A DNA stretch of 64,000 nt from Silurus meridionalis (GCF_014805685.1 NC_060911.1:12398712-12462711), one strand, 5' to 3'. Shown: positions 48,828 through 61,284, numbered from the stretch's first letter. Made by a program: numbers and translations. The notes: generated from the sequence alone by a model not told the origin.

Positions 48828-49690
48828 TTGGGGCAGCAACATTAAAAGCCATTTCTACTGCAGTGCAGAGTCTAGCTGAAGGGAGCAGTGAGAAGGTGAG
48901 TGTCAGATGATCTGGGTGTATAGAAGGATGCTAGATATGTAGGCAGGGGCCAGACCATGCAGGGACTTGAAGAGCAGAAGAAGTTATGCAGTCTATGTAA
49001 GCTAACAGAGAGACAGTACAACGTGTGGTGGTGAAATGTTCCATGGTCTGGTGTGGGTAAAATTTAAAGAAACATATTTGGTTTGTTCATACATTTGTGT
49101 CATTGTTTAACGGTTTAAAGATGTATTTAAATTGGAATTGGTTGTGGTCTGTATCTAACTATACATGTGACATATCTAAAAACAGAGGTTAAAAACTTCT
49201 ACAATACTGTGCCACTGTGCAGTCAGTATTGTTTGTTTATGGAGCATCTCGTTAAAACCGTTTGGTATAGTTTTATGTGGGGGGTTTTTTGGCTTTGGTT
49301 TGCAAATTTGTGTTGAATAATGCTGAAACATGGCAACCCTGACCTTTAGTATATTCACTGCTTTTGATAAACTGTCTAAACAGACTGTATGAAACACCTT
49401 TTGGCTGTGTTCAATTTTTTTTGTTTGTTTTATTCTTCAGGATATAACAGTTCCAACACACACATCTAAACCTAACATGAAGCTTTCTTACAAGATTTTA
49501 AAGAAAAAAAGTCAGATTTTTTGGCAACCTATCTGAATAGTACAAAAATTGTATAGTATATACATTGTTACAGAGAAAGAGGGTAGTAGTGTAAACAAAA
49601 TACTACAGGCTTATTATATCTTATTAATAAATATATAAATTGATGAATTAATGAGCTCTGTAAGCAGCATGTGAAATTCCTATATTTTGT
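48826..49690. other. Fragment of an interspersed repeat, then unassigned sequence
   Basis: At 48870-48985 phrases such as gggagcagtgagaaggtgag and ggggccagaccatgcaggga acttg look like the distal part of the 45583-type repeat. The remainder is unassigned. Confidence 0.35.
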
Positions 49691-49699
49691 AGAGCAATT

Positions 49700-49945
49700 T
49701 TAACAATGGACATTTTTCTAAAGCAGCTTTACACAGATGAAGTGGTAATAAAGAATGTATACGTTTGTTCTAACTGTAAGTTTATGCCTAATGAGCGAGC
49801 CAGTGGCGAATGTGGCAAAGAAAAACTCCATGAGATGGCAAGAATAAGAAACCTTGAGAGGAATTAGGGCACTTATCCTCATCTGGGTGGCACATTTATT
49901 ACAGTTCATCCTTGTTGAGGGTAGTAGTGCAGTAGGTGATAAGTC
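49700..49945 (+). repeat. Fish interspersed repeat copy
   Basis: aaagcagctttacacagatg, gagccagtggcgaatgtggc, aagaaaccttgagaggaatt and catcctcat-like phrases place it with the copies at 50090 and 61688. Confidence 0.75.
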
Positions 49946-50089
49946 ATTAAAATAGGGCTTCAAAGTCGACTAAAATGCCCATGGACTTAAACGCACTTTG
50001 GATCACAATGCTAAAAAAAAGAAGCTAGAGAAGCTCTTTGTTCTGGTATAATTGCTAGTGTTATAATGTTGTGGTTGTGTAACTGTGTA

Positions 50090-50340
50090 CATTATTTTTA
50101 CTTTGGTTTTATTTGTATAGCGTTTTTAACGATGGACATTAGTTTTAAGGTGGAATCTATCAATTTAGTGCCTATAAGGTTTATCTTTAAATCCCTACTA
50201 AACCAGCCATGGGTGACTGCGGCAAGGAAAAACCGCCATGAGAGGGTATGAGGAAGAAACCTTGTGAAGACTCAAACCCGTCCTCATCTGGGTGACACCG
50301 AATGTCCATTCATTATAGTACCATTATAGTTATTTTGTCA
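50090..50340 (+). repeat. Fish interspersed repeat copy
   Basis: ttatttgtatagcgtttttaacgatgg then aaggaaaaaccgccatgaga and ctcatctgggtgacaccgaa follow the order of the 61688 copy. Confidence 0.75.
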
Positions 50341-51636
50341 GTCACAGGCATATTTTCAGAATCAGCTGATCAAACTGCATTGGCATAATCTACACAAATA
50401 ATGCAATACCGCAATAACGATTGCAAATAATTTACATTCTGACCTTTTATCAGTTTCCACGAAATGCGTTTGCATCATTTGTTTGCACACAATCATGCTT
50501 TTAATCACAACGACGGAACGCTATCTGGATCACATCTTGATTTATTACCCTTCCGTTTTCCTCTGGTAATTATGAACCATGTCCTATAGGTACCGTAGAA
50601 GCATTAGGCAATAGATACCATTGCTTGCGCCAGCTTAATTGTGTATTTTTTTTTCCTTTTTTGAGACACTGGCACAATTTTTTTCCGCCTAATGAAAGTA
50701 ACTCGCTGCCTTGGGTCAGGTCAGCGAGTCCCATTTGAATAAGGCTGCACAGTAAGTATGACATTCCTTCATGCAACATTAACCTCACAGTGAATTGCAC
50801 GAGCAATTAGTTATTAAATACTGCTGCTACGATTTCACTAAAGCACGTTCTGTCTGTTGGTCACTTCCATAGAAGATTTAATCAGCATGTAGGTGTTTTA
50901 AATCATTCGAATGTATTGTTCTATTTCTCAGTGTAGGTAGTCTGAATAAGTTTTAGCAGGCTCGTGACTCTAAATTGGCTCGGATGTCTGCGATGACTAC
51001 GCTTGTTTGACACCAGGGTCTGATCCATTTTTATTTTTAACACATGAAGACCTGTGACTATATGTTGTAATTTATTCAATTGGCACGCAACACGCGCCGG
51101 TCGACTTTGTGCCGCAGACATCGAGCGAATATTTCTTACCACGGGTGGCTGTTTAATTTATAACACAGGGCATCGATGCACTCATCCATCAGCGGCTCAA
51201 TGTTAGCGATGCTGCCAGGCCAGACAAAATGCGATATGGATCAGATGATCCACACCGAGCCTCCGAGGCGCAGATGAGCCTATTAACATACCGGGCTGCA
51301 CAAAAAGAGCTCGAGAAGGAATCAATGGCTTCATAAATCTCCAAGTCAAAAAGATGGCTTTACCTAATAAAACATAAAGCAGACATAACAGCGTCTAATT
51401 CTGGAAACAGTTTATGGCCTTGCTAACAAGACTTGGAGAAATTTTGTCAGAGAAATGAATTACAGAAGGTACATAATTATACGAGGAAAGAGATGCGTAT
51501 AGGCTTTAGAAATAACACTTTACTATGTAAAATTAACGCTGGTTGAATTTTTTAACAATTTACAGAATTTCAATATAGAATTTTAAATTAAAATTTACTT
51601 TCTTTTTTTTTGTTTTATGTTTTTATTTATTTTTTA

Positions 51637-51637
<1 letters not shown>
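50341..51637. other. Apparently unique intron sequence
   Basis: No repeat or coding signal recognised. Longer open frames on the minus strand (50570-50806, 50921-51142) show no motif. Confidence 0.35.

Positions 51638-51718
<81 letters not shown>
51638..51718. repeat. (CA)n and (TA)n compound microsatellite
   Basis: CA to 51662, then TA to 51718. Confidence 0.95.
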
Positions 51719-51720
<2 letters not shown>

Positions 51721-52529
51721 GCACTATATGTCCACAAATGCACAAATATCACCCCCCATGTATGTTGCCGATATGCGCTTCAGATACTGCATACCCTGTT
51801 TTTGCATCTCTTTGTGCATCTTTTGCTAATTATTTAATAAATCTGTTAAAAATAAAAACCAGGTTGATGGGGTTTTTTGCTTTTGCCACCTCACAGCATC
51901 AAGATCCAAGGTCCTTGAGCTTGTTTGCCCTCTCCTGCTTCCTCTCCACCTTCCTTGAAACATCCATGCAATCGAATAGGCTGTGCAGAAATTCCCCCCC
52001 AAGTTTGACCCGAATGATTTTTCTTATCAGCTATAAACTTCCGCAAGGTGCTACAAGAGTTCTTGTTTTCACTCTAAAGAAATGAAAGGAATAGCCTGGT
52101 TATTTTATTGAGCACTCCAAAGAATGAGAAGCAATTTAATTTCCATTAGCTATAAACACTTTCACAACAATGAGCATTGAGTTACATAAAAAGCTCAGCC
52201 GGCACGGCTAGAAATATTCCGAGTTGCTGTTTTCCAGGAGGTTTTGAGTTTTTTTTTTTTACATTTACACCAAGGAAGCGAGAAACACCACAATACTAAT
52301 ACTTTGATAATTTTGTTAGAGCGTTCTGAAAATACTCACCTTTTTTTTTTTTTTTTACATTTTGGAACAACTGCACTCGAGTTAATAGCTTTTAATAATA
52401 TATTTTTTTAAAGTCAGACCCTTTGATTTGACAATTGAATTTGAGTTGAGACAAGTTTCTTTTATCATTATTAAGTCTTATTGATTAACATTAATCTTGA
52501 CTTAATTCAGGTCATTCACTGATTTAACA

Positions 52530-53240
52530 AAGTACATGCCTCTGTCTGGAAAAGCTTCAGAGCTGAGCAAAAAATACAAAGCCATGAGGTTAAAAGGAAA
52601 TTCCAGTAGACAGTATTGGGTCAAGTCATGGCTCTGAGGAATGAACACCATGGCCTTGATCATTCAGAAATCATTTAGAAAAAACCTCAGAACCAAAGAG
52701 AAACCCTTCTAAGAGGTCAAACTGTACCTGCTAGAAAAACCACCATCTCAAAGTTGAACCACCAACTCCTTAGTGAAATGTTCATGACTGTTCACTTAGA
52801 CATGGACAAAATCCAGAGAAAACCAAGGTCACCTCACCTGACTATGATCTATCCCTTTGTTAAAGCATGCTGGTGGCAGCATAGCAGCAGGGAGGATTTT
52901 CTAGGTTAGAGAAAGAAAAAAAAGATAAATAGATCAAACAATTTGAAAAACTCTGGTCAGGACTACAGCTCAAGGCAACGTTTCACCTTCGAATACAACA
53001 GTGAGCAGAATTGATACTAAAAAGTGAACATATAAGTGGTTCTTCAGGACAACTTGATGCTCTTTTGTGATCCAACCAGAGCTGGGGCAGGAACTTCAGT
53101 AGATATATTCAAGTTCGTAGTGTAGCTTGACGTTTAACCCAAGTTCAAAAGGATCTTCAAAGAGGAATGTGAGAAAAATGACATGGAAAATGACATTTAA
53201 CATTGGAGCCACTGTCAAAGGACTTCAACTGATTTCTGAT
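52530..53240 (+). mobile_element. Degraded Tc1-like transposon
   Basis: gaatgaacaccatggccttg, gaaagaaaccaccatctcaaa-type blocks, and aagcatgctggtggcagcat (52866) follow the usual order of a Tc1 gene on the plus strand. A short (TA)n tract lies at its right end. Confidence 0.5.
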
Positions 53241-53449
53241 ATATATATATATATATATATTTTTTTTTTTTTTAATCCATTTTCCAATTTGAGTACTTTA
53301 AGTACCCCTAAATAATTTATTCTCTATGAATTTTATTAAGTAAGGACTATTTTATTGGATTGAACAGAATTGAATATAGTCTCTGTCTTTGTTGCCTCAC
53401 TAAATTTGCATCCACCATTAAAATATACTTACAGCATACATTTACATGT

Positions 53450-53626
53450 AACATGTACATGTAACGATACACAAATTTTCCCGGTTTGGTATGTACTTTG
53501 CTTTTAAAGTCACGGTTCGGTTTAATTCAGGGGGGGAAATGCACATGAAATTGCTTGTCATTATTAACTTGTAAATATTAAATTAAATAGGTTTTTTTTT
53601 TTTTTGGGGAATACAGATGTATATAT

Positions 53627-53689
<63 letters not shown>

Positions 53690-54022
53690 ACATGTAATAT
53701 TAAGTTTTCTAAAGATATGATCTATTTAACTGTTCTACTTATTTCAGCATACTTTAACAAATGCCTTAATTTCTACCATCATTCATTCATTCACTCCCTC
53801 GAAATGCAGAATTATTAGGATTTTCTCCTTTTAAGGGAAATTCTTGGAGCTGGACATAAAACACAAAAGAGTCAATATTGTTGGACTGTTGTAAAAGTGG
53901 CGGGAAACAGTGAAAGTGCGAGGCGGAGACTGAACAAACTTGCGGTCCACCACTTAATATGTTCCTACCGAAACGGTTCAGTATGAATACTGAAAGTACA
54001 TGTACTGATATCCCTAGTATAC
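53450..54022 (-). mobile_element. hAT-like non-autonomous element with a (GT)n tract
   Basis: The left end (acatgtacatgtaacgatac) and right end (gtacatgtactgatatcccta) are inverse. Its core (ctaaagatatgatctattta, actgttctacttatttcagc, attcactccctcgaaatgc) is the reverse complement of 60790-60955. A (GT)n tract at 53629-53686 sits inside. Confidence 0.65.
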
Positions 54023-54597
54023 AGAGGGTTTGTTTGAAAGTGTACTGAAAACCTTATAACGCATACCAGGTTTTTTTGGCTTTGTGTTAATTGCGAATCG
54101 ATTCACGTCTGCTGTAATGAACCGCAGCAAAGGGTTAAACACATGGCTCATCCAGGCTAAATGCCTATGTGAAAGTGCCCTTTAAAAGGCTTTTTGATAT
54201 GATGGAGGAATTATGCAAGATGAAAAAAGAACAGCCTGCCATTTATATCATTATTCAGCACAGCACCTTGCCCAATGAAAACATCATCTCCAGATTTTTA
54301 TAGTGGTTCATGCCTCAATATCAATAACCACAACTTCATTACTCTAGTTGCACTTATTCTATGACATACATCAAAATGAGAGATGCCCATGCTTTCTTAT
54401 GGAAATCAAATCCACCCGTGCGGCCATCTCAAGGACATGTCCAATGTCGCAACGTGTCTTTCGTTAATGTGGCCTGACTTTGAGGAAACATCTGCATTAG
54501 GAATGTTTCGTAGTGTTTGGCTGTCACAGAAACAAATACGAGCTGTCAAGGCAATAATTGTTTGATCAAAATACATTCCTGCTATGGGTTTAGAGCA

Positions 54598-55017
54598 GGG
54601 GTCCCCAATTATTGTTCTGTGAGGGTCACAGAACTGTTTTTTCATAATTGTTTTTCTCTTTACAAACAAATGAGCATTGCTTTTCAAGAGATATGTCGCC
54701 TATTAAAAGAACAAATTAGTATCATAATGAAATCGTTTTATATTCATTGCTACTGCATTAAAACGTGCATCTGGTTGGTGGGTGAATTTGCTAAATAATT
54801 AGGCTACTTTAATAACTAGAGGTCGACTAGTAGTGGATTTTACTGATAGCTACATTGGATCATACTACAAATTAGTCAATCAAAGTTTTTTAAATGGATA
54901 CTGGTAAAACATATATTTCAAATAACATTTTTTAAATATGTCTCTGGCATTGTTCACAAGGCTGTTCCAAATATTATTATACGTTTTCAGACCTCAGGCC
55001 GTAGTTTGGGGACCCCT
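54598..55017. mobile_element. hAT-like non-autonomous element
   Basis: Ends caggggtccccaa (54598) and ttggggacccctg (to 55017) are perfect inverses. The flanks gtttagag (54590-54597) and gtttagac (55018-55025) make an 8-base target duplication with one change, as expected for hAT. No transposase. A longer relative lies at 1925-3242. Confidence 0.85.
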
Positions 55018-55021
55018 GGTT

Positions 55022-55330
55022 TAGACTTGTGGCATTTAGCAGACGCCCTGGACCAGAGCGACGTACAAAAGTGCTTTTAGTCTCTAGCAATGAATAATGT
55101 AACACTGGTACCCTAGATTACAACTTAAGAAAAATCAGCCTACAACTCTGTTGAGGGTTTTTTGTTTTGTTTCGTTTTTTAAACAAAGCAAAGTGGGACG
55201 GTGTTAGTTTAAGTGTTTCAGGAAGGGGAAGGTCTTCACCCGTCGCTTAAAGAAAGCAAGGGACTCCGCTGTTTAGACATCTAGGGGAAGTTCATTTCAC
55301 CACCTTGGTGCCAGAACAGAGAAGAGCCTT
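55022..55330 (+). repeat. Fish interspersed repeat copy
   Basis: Same order as 45583-45910: gcagacgccctggaccagag, cgacgtacaaaagtgctttt, aggtcttcacccgtcgctta, then cagaacagagaagagcc. Confidence 0.75.
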
Positions 55331-55554
55331 TGGGCCTTATTCACTTTTAGCAACTTGGATCACCTAGACATCATCAGGCCCATCAAATTCGATGTCACGA
55401 GCCTCCCCTTTCGGTTTCCATGGTCCATTTAAAACATGACCACTATATAAGTTTTCATTTTCTCTTCTAGTGAAGAAATTGTTGACAGCACAATCTTGGT
55501 CTTTGTTGGTAGGTTTTGGCTTTTGCACGGTTTTGCTTGTTTTGCCTGCACCTT

Positions 55555-55700
55555 GATTTGACATTTATCTCATTCATACAATTGAGCAGCTATGGGGTTT
55601 AGGGCCCTGCTCAGGGGCCTTGAAGTAGTAGCTCGGTGTGGGATTGCTTGTGGGATTTGAACTCACAACCTTTGGCTCCAATCTACTATCATGATTGCGT
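55555..55700 (-). mobile_element. SINE-like fish repeat fragment
   Basis: acaattgagcagctatgggg, gccctgctcaggggccttga and gggatttgaactcacaacct mark the reverse of the 58800-type repeat. Confidence 0.6.
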
Positions 55701-56332
55701 TTCTGTGGCTGTATTTGGTCGCTCTGTCCCATGCTTACACTTACAGTAGGTTAATAACGTATCCTCAGGTGGATCAAAATTCTGGAAGTCTTCTCTACAA
55801 ACATCACTGGGCCTTCATATGAAAAAGTCTGGTTTTGTGGGTTCATTGAAAGAAAAAAAAAACCTTTAGTCAAATAAAACTCTATTATATTTTTATTGCT
55901 TTCGACTTTTTCACAAAGCATTGTTTCGTTGTCTTGACTTGAACCATGGTGTGTTCACATACTCAGTGTAGCAGGCAGGTCCGAACGTAGCAATTCCACT
56001 TCTGTTTGATTTGTTTCGACTTTTACAAGTGAATCCATATAGAGTTTTACAATTGTTTTTCTCGGTTTATGGATTCTCTTTGTGCTTGCTAGAGATGAGT
56101 TCAAATACTCTTTTACTGATCAATAAATGAAAGAGCTTTTACAGGGTTTTTACGTTACTTAAAATTAGCAAACCCGAGGTATTTTAAATCTCATTTGGAG
56201 TTTCAAGTTGACTGATAGAAACTGTTTTTTTTTAAATTGCCCATAATGATAACTCAAGCTAATTAACACAAACAAAACGTTTTTGATTTTTTAAGGCACT
56301 CTGGCATCTGTAACATCTTTTTTTATGATTAT
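55701..56332. other. No recognised feature
   Basis: AT-rich sequence without gene or named repeat. Confidence 0.3.
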
Positions 56333-56351
56333 ATATATTATACAATTATTA

Positions 56352-56693
56352 TTAATTATTTAACTCAGCCATTATGGATGCACAAGCTAGTGCACTCTTA
56401 GTGCCGGTCCCAAGCCCGGATAAATGGGAAGGGTTGCGTTAGGAAGGGCATCCAGCGTAAAACACGTGCCAAATCAAACATGCGGATCACGAATAAGAAT
56501 TTCATACTGGATCGGTCGAGGCCCGGGTTACCAACGACCGCCACAGGTATCGTTAGCCAACAGGGTACCGGTGAAAATTGGACTACTGTTGGCCGAAGGA
56601 GGAGAAGGAGAGGAGGAAGACGTCTACAGAGGCAGATGTAGAGGACAGGGGGGTGTAGTGATCCATTGGTGACCCCTAATGGGAGAAGCCGAA
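56352..56693 (+). mobile_element. RTE-type LINE with 5' end joined to 3' tail
   Basis: It has the body (ggttgcgttaggaagggcat), then 5' sequence (gaggcccgggttaccaacga, ccggtgaaaattggactact, gaaggaggagaaggagagga) and then directly the 3' tail (ggtgacccctaatgggagaa). A perfect 19-base target duplication atatattatacaattatta lies at 56333-56351 and 56694-56712. The whole protein region is missing, so it moved as an internally deleted copy. It links the SINE body to this LINE family. Confidence 0.8.
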
Positions 56694-56712
56694 ATATATT
56701 ATACAATTATTA

Positions 56713-58297
56713 ATATATTATAGATCATTATTGACTCTGGATGATGGATAGTAAAGCCCAAAGAATTTTTTCCAAAGATATCTGTTACCATTTTACATTA
56801 TCAAGGTCATTTTTAGCTGTGACTTCCCAAACGGTGGAGGTGCAACCGAACAGGCTAAGAGCAACCCTGAATGACTGCAACATATATATCTTGCTTTGTG
56901 GTACACTTTAGCATTGGGATGGTAACGTGAATGTCCAGTGTCACTGCTGGCACGTGGTTTATGTGAAATGGCTGTTCTTTCTCGTCAGCCTCTTATGCCA
57001 ATTGATAAAGTGGGAGCAACCAACGACGGTGTGAGATTATTTGTGCTGACCTTGGCTCGGCGTACCATTAGTCTGGTCAAATGCAGAACTGATGAAGCGC
57101 CAGTGCCTCGGTGTGGCTGGCCACTGGCCATAGGATGCATATTGTAAATAACTTTGAACACATTTTATTGATTCTGTTGAAAAAATATAATACTATTGTA
57201 GTCACAAGCGTGTTTGACAGATGAAGAACATCGGTCTTACCCTGAAAAACAGATTTGTCTGTGTACTTATTTGTGTGTAGACCTCCTCTTTTATGATATC
57301 ATCTACTCTTGGCTGGACTTGTTGCCTTTTTTAAAGTCCCAAGAAGAGAGCGTGTATAAAACCTTTATAAAACGCGATTAAACGATTGGGTATGCGGAAA
57401 ACCCCGTTGTTCTCTGAATCTGTAACAGCTCTGTCAAGCTTTATTTTGAGTCGAAAAACAGTCATCCAAAATCTAATTGCCTGTGGGATTCAAGAAAGCA
57501 AAAGGGACACTGATAATGATCCAGTTCTGTGTTTGACGGCCTGCTCTGCGAGATAAATCAACACTGATGCGAATCGATTGTCATGTCCAAATGTCTGCTC
57601 TTTCCTTCTAAACCCCCTGATACATATAGCAAAAGGGAAATTAAAGCAATACCAAGGCAAAAATCTTCCGGGGACTTAGACACATTACTTGGCATATTAC
57701 TAACCGAACCTTTCATTACTTACTCTAAAGTGCTGCATTGTGAGTGACGCAGAGGAAAGTCCTTCGATGCTATTTAACCACTTTGGGTAGATTTTTACAA
57801 CAAATATGCAAACTCTTTCTAATAAAGTCCTGCTTCTTAACCCAAAGTCTCAGCAATACACAAACAGCGCACGGTGTCATTTCGCTTAAGTCGTTGACAT
57901 CATTCAATTTAAAGGCGGAAAATAAACCCTTGCCATTTCGCCAATAATTTCTTGGCTCGATCAACACCTCTTACCTGCAAGACATAATGCTGATTAAGGC
58001 TTGATTGCAGACAAGGGCTGTTATGCATTATTAATGAAGCCGGAATAATTGTCAAATTTTATGACATGGCGAGAAGGGGAAATTGGTTCCATGGTCAGCG
58101 TGAGGATTGATGACAATTCGTCCTGCACCAATGACACCGATAGTCTGGCATTAGTCATGGCGCTCCCATGGCTACAGCCACCTGTGACAGAGCTAATGAT
58201 AGTCATTATGTAGCATGACCATGCACTGGAATACATTTGTCGGAGCATAAAATGTTGATCCTTTTCCTCACAAGCCATGAAGTGCTAGCAAAACATG

Positions 58298-58300
<3 letters not shown>
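56713..58300. other. Apparently unique intron sequence
   Basis: No repeat recognised. Two EGF-like whispers (near 56818 and 57524) were judged too weak to list. A short (TA)n follows at 58301-58340. Confidence 0.35.

Positions 58301-58340
<40 letters not shown>
58301..58340. repeat. (TA)n microsatellite
   Basis: About 20 TA units. Confidence 0.95.
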
Positions 58341-58346
<6 letters not shown>

Positions 58347-58441
58347 AAAAGCAGCTGAATCTGAGATCATGTACTAGCATTACTGTACCATTAAACAAGT
58401 GTTTTCACAAATTTTTTATTATTTGTTTTAAAAGAATGCAG

Positions 58442-58555
58442 GATCTCCCTTGGAAGGGAAAAAAACTAGCTGTCTGCATTAATAATTACCCCTCTGTTGA
58501 CCTACCAGGGGATTATGCATGCATTTGCCCCGAGGGATTGGCTTGCGAGTGCTGA
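58442..58555 (+). pseudogene. Possible decayed EGF-like exon
   Basis: One frame reads VCINNYPSVDLPGDY then ACICPEGLACEC and a TGA stop at 58553-58555. The block VDLPGDYACICPEG is what an EGF module shows around C4 and C5. The S before VD would be C3 (TCT for TGT) and NNYP stands where NNGT is usual. A weak acceptor (GAATGCAG) precedes it at 58441. I cannot connect its phase reliably to the 42.2-kb exon, so it may be a relic of the same gene or chance. Confidence 0.35.
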
Positions 58556-58799
58556 TGCAATCAGTGTCTGATTATTCCAATTTTCTTGTTACATAATGTT
58601 AATCTCAGCTACTTATTGGGGTACCAAGGTCCAGGCATACCAATGAAAAATGACCCAGTACATGCTTCTGAATTGAATGTGGAGGGAAAACAGAATGCTA
58701 GGAAATCTTTTCACTGCATTCTTAAAGGAATTACCTTCAGTAAATATCCAGAATGAGAGAAGAAATGCACATTTTCAGGGTTTTACTGAGGTGTTTTCT

Positions 58800-58970
58800 C
58801 TGAGAGTATATTTTTTGGCTGGTTTAAGAGGTGGGAACTTTGTGGATTGGAAGGTCATGAGTTCAAATCCCAGCACCACCAAATTACCACTCATCTGCTT
58901 ATTTGGAAGTTTCTCTGGAAGAGAGTGTCCACCAAATGCTATAAATCTAAATTTCTGTTATTTATATCCT
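58800..58970 (+). mobile_element. SINE-like fish repeat
   Basis: gaaggtcatgagttcaaatc ccagcaccacc and gagtgtccaccaaatgctat form the forward orientation of the repeat seen reversed at 1164, 13065, 16895 and 55555. Confidence 0.65.
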
Positions 58971-59755
58971 GACAATTACCTGTCAATTTTTGTTACAAAT
59001 CGCATGTTTGGGACACTTGTCCAGGGGTTTGTCAAAAAGGAATATTTTTCGGAGCCACCCTCCATTCACAAACCACCCTTCTGCTTCCAAAGAGATGCTA
59101 TTCTGCTTAGCAGGTAGTTACAAGGAGTTACAATTGCATTCCTGTCAGCTCAAGCATGGCCATTCTCCTCTGACTTCTTTCACATCTCCAAACAAAGCAC
59201 ACAATTAGATTGGATTATTTTGGATGACTCTTTTGGGACAATAGGAAAAATGTTCTATGGGGAGACAAGCCAAAATTGAAACCATTTAAAGGGTGCAAAT
59301 CTCCCTATGCCTGCCAAGAACATGGCATTGACAGAGTGATGGCAGAATGACCTGAGCGACTTTATTTAACGAAGCATATAGTCGGAGACTGCCCGAATTT
59401 TTTTTATATGAACTAACGCTAGAGTGTAATTGGATGATGCAGCAGGATGATTATGCGAAACAGTTGTAACAGCTGAAATGCCTTTGAAGCAATTTCACTT
59501 GTAAAAAAAGACATTTTTGGAGAGGCCTAGTCAAATAGAGAAGTTGGCAGAAAGAGCTCTTTATTCCCAAACGCTTTAGAAGTAAAGCAGTTGTTGCAAA
59601 GAAGAGTGGGTCAAGATTCCTCACAGAAAATAAACAGGATTCACATTTATTTACATCATGCATTCATTTGAAGTTAATGCCACTTAATCCAGATATTATC
59701 CTATTGTAATTATAAATGATTAGTCGGATCAATGATGTTAATGCCTTAAAATGCT
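58971..59755. other. No recognised feature
   Basis: Contains parts reminiscent of a Tc1 relic (atgttctatggggagacaag, gtgatggcagaatg at 59250-59350) but too decayed to call. Confidence 0.3.
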
Positions 59756-59761
59756 ACAGTA

Positions 59762-59830
59762 TAAGTAGGTATTCCCAAAAGTATGTGAACACCAGACCAT
59801 CACATTCCTTCCGGAACCATGGACTTTTAC
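59762..59830. mobile_element. Terminal fragment of a Tc1-like transposon
   Basis: tattcccaaaagtatgtgaacaccagaccatcaca resembles the 5' terminus of the family whose 3' ends are at 1900 and 14080. Confidence 0.5.
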
Positions 59831-60269
59831 AGGCAGTTTGCTGTTATAATAAACTCAACTTTTTAGCTGAGATCATCACGGAATCCCTTTTGTGCAGTCA
59901 GTATTTCAGTTATCCCAGTGGATTTGAGGTCACAGCTCTGGGAACTCAAGATGAAAACACACACACCGGGAGAAGGACCCGCCTGCACCACAACACTCAT
60001 CCCACCCTGCACTGAACCATGCTCCCTCCCATCCTCAACTAGTGATGGATTGCTCCCATTTTTAATGTTACAAGGAAGACCTGCTTTAGAAATCTGGCAC
60101 CAAGGCGTTGGAAAGTACTTTCGCTTGATATCCGACCAGCTGAATCACTAGTCATAGATTTTTATCAGTACTTCATTTCACACGTTTTATTACAATATTA
60201 GACAAATAGTATTAGTATGTGATAATTATTGATAGAAACCTAATGCTCTCTGAATAAATTTGTCTCCCC

Positions 60270-60520
60270 AATGCCATAAATGTAATTGTAAACAGGGTTA
60301 GTTCTAGTTTTCAGGGGAATTGTAAAACAAAATGTCTATTCATTACAGTTCCATCATTGTTGAGGTGCTGTTCAGTGAAAGACGCTTAAATGTAAAACTG
60401 TTCATGCAACTCGTGCTCCTAAACCTTTGTAGAAGACTGTAGATTTTAATTACAGTCCAAATCCAGTCTTATAGTTCTAAATTGCTCAGTAACTTCATGG
60501 ATGATTCACTGTATCATATT
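60270..60520 (+). repeat. Fish interspersed repeat, distal part
   Basis: attcattacagttccatcattgttgaggtg, actgttcatgcaact and ctcagtaacttcatggat also occur at 63072-63212 in the copy that starts at 62850. Confidence 0.6.
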
Positions 60521-60547
60521 TTTCTATGGAAAAAAGGTACATACGAG

Positions 60548-60960
60548 TTAGGGATGTAACGGTACATGTACTCGTAGCAGACTTTTTGGGTACAGTGCTT
60601 TTGGTTTCGGTGTGCGAAAATCTGAATTCCCTCGGGAACTCATCAAGCGGCGGGCCGCAAGTTTGTGTCTCTGTGGCTATTCACTCAGTACCGGAAATAC
60701 GATTTGTAGTGCATTGTAAAACTCAGATTTAGTTTTTTGTGCATGCGTAAAATCACTGGGGCTTCCTGCCATCACCGACGCTAGCAATACTAATGTAATT
60801 TCTCTTGAAAGGAGAAAATCTTGACAATTCCGCATATCGAGGGAGTGAATGAATGAAGGACGGAAGGAATGAAGACATTTGTTAAAGTCTGCTGAAATAA
60901 GTAGAACAGTTAAATAGATCATATCTTTAGAAAATAATTAAATATTAAATGTAAAACACA
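60548..60960 (+). mobile_element. hAT-like non-autonomous element, right end lost
   Basis: It starts tagggatgtaacggtacatg. Its core is the reverse complement of that at 53690-53830. The right end is replaced near 60970 by a SINE. Confidence 0.65.
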
Positions 60961-60971
60961 CTCACACTCAT

Positions 60972-61135
60972 GGGGATTGGAAGCACAGTGATTTAGGCAT
61001 TGGGTTACTGAGTTCTACTAAGATCGCGGGTTCAAGCCCCCGTATTGCCAAGCCCCAGGTTCTAAAAACAAGCTGGGATATACAATTAAAGAAAGAATTT
61101 CATTGTGCTTTAATGTATATGCAACAAATAGAGTC
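60972..61135 (+). mobile_element. tRNA-related SINE, shortened
   Basis: cagtgatttaggcattgggt tactga and cgcgggttcaagcccccgta tt make the tRNA-like head. The middle of the body is deleted compared with 6957 and 40345. Confidence 0.65.
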
Positions 61136-61284
61136 TATACTTTTCTACACACACTTATATGCTCATCTGTATTACACAAATGGGGGCGAACAAATGTAAG
61201 CTATTTATTTTCCTTTTTTTTTAATTTATTTAAAAAAAAAAAATAGATTTGTAGTTATAAGTGTAGTTATTTATTTATTTTCCA

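Noticed and set aside
56818..56880. CDFPNGGGATE reading as an EGF piece
   Set aside because: Lacks further cysteines in frame and hits a stop soon; too short to support.
57524..57600. DGLLCEINQ followed by a stop and C as an EGF linker
   Set aside because: Only one linker-like phrase with no C-x-C upstream; probably chance.
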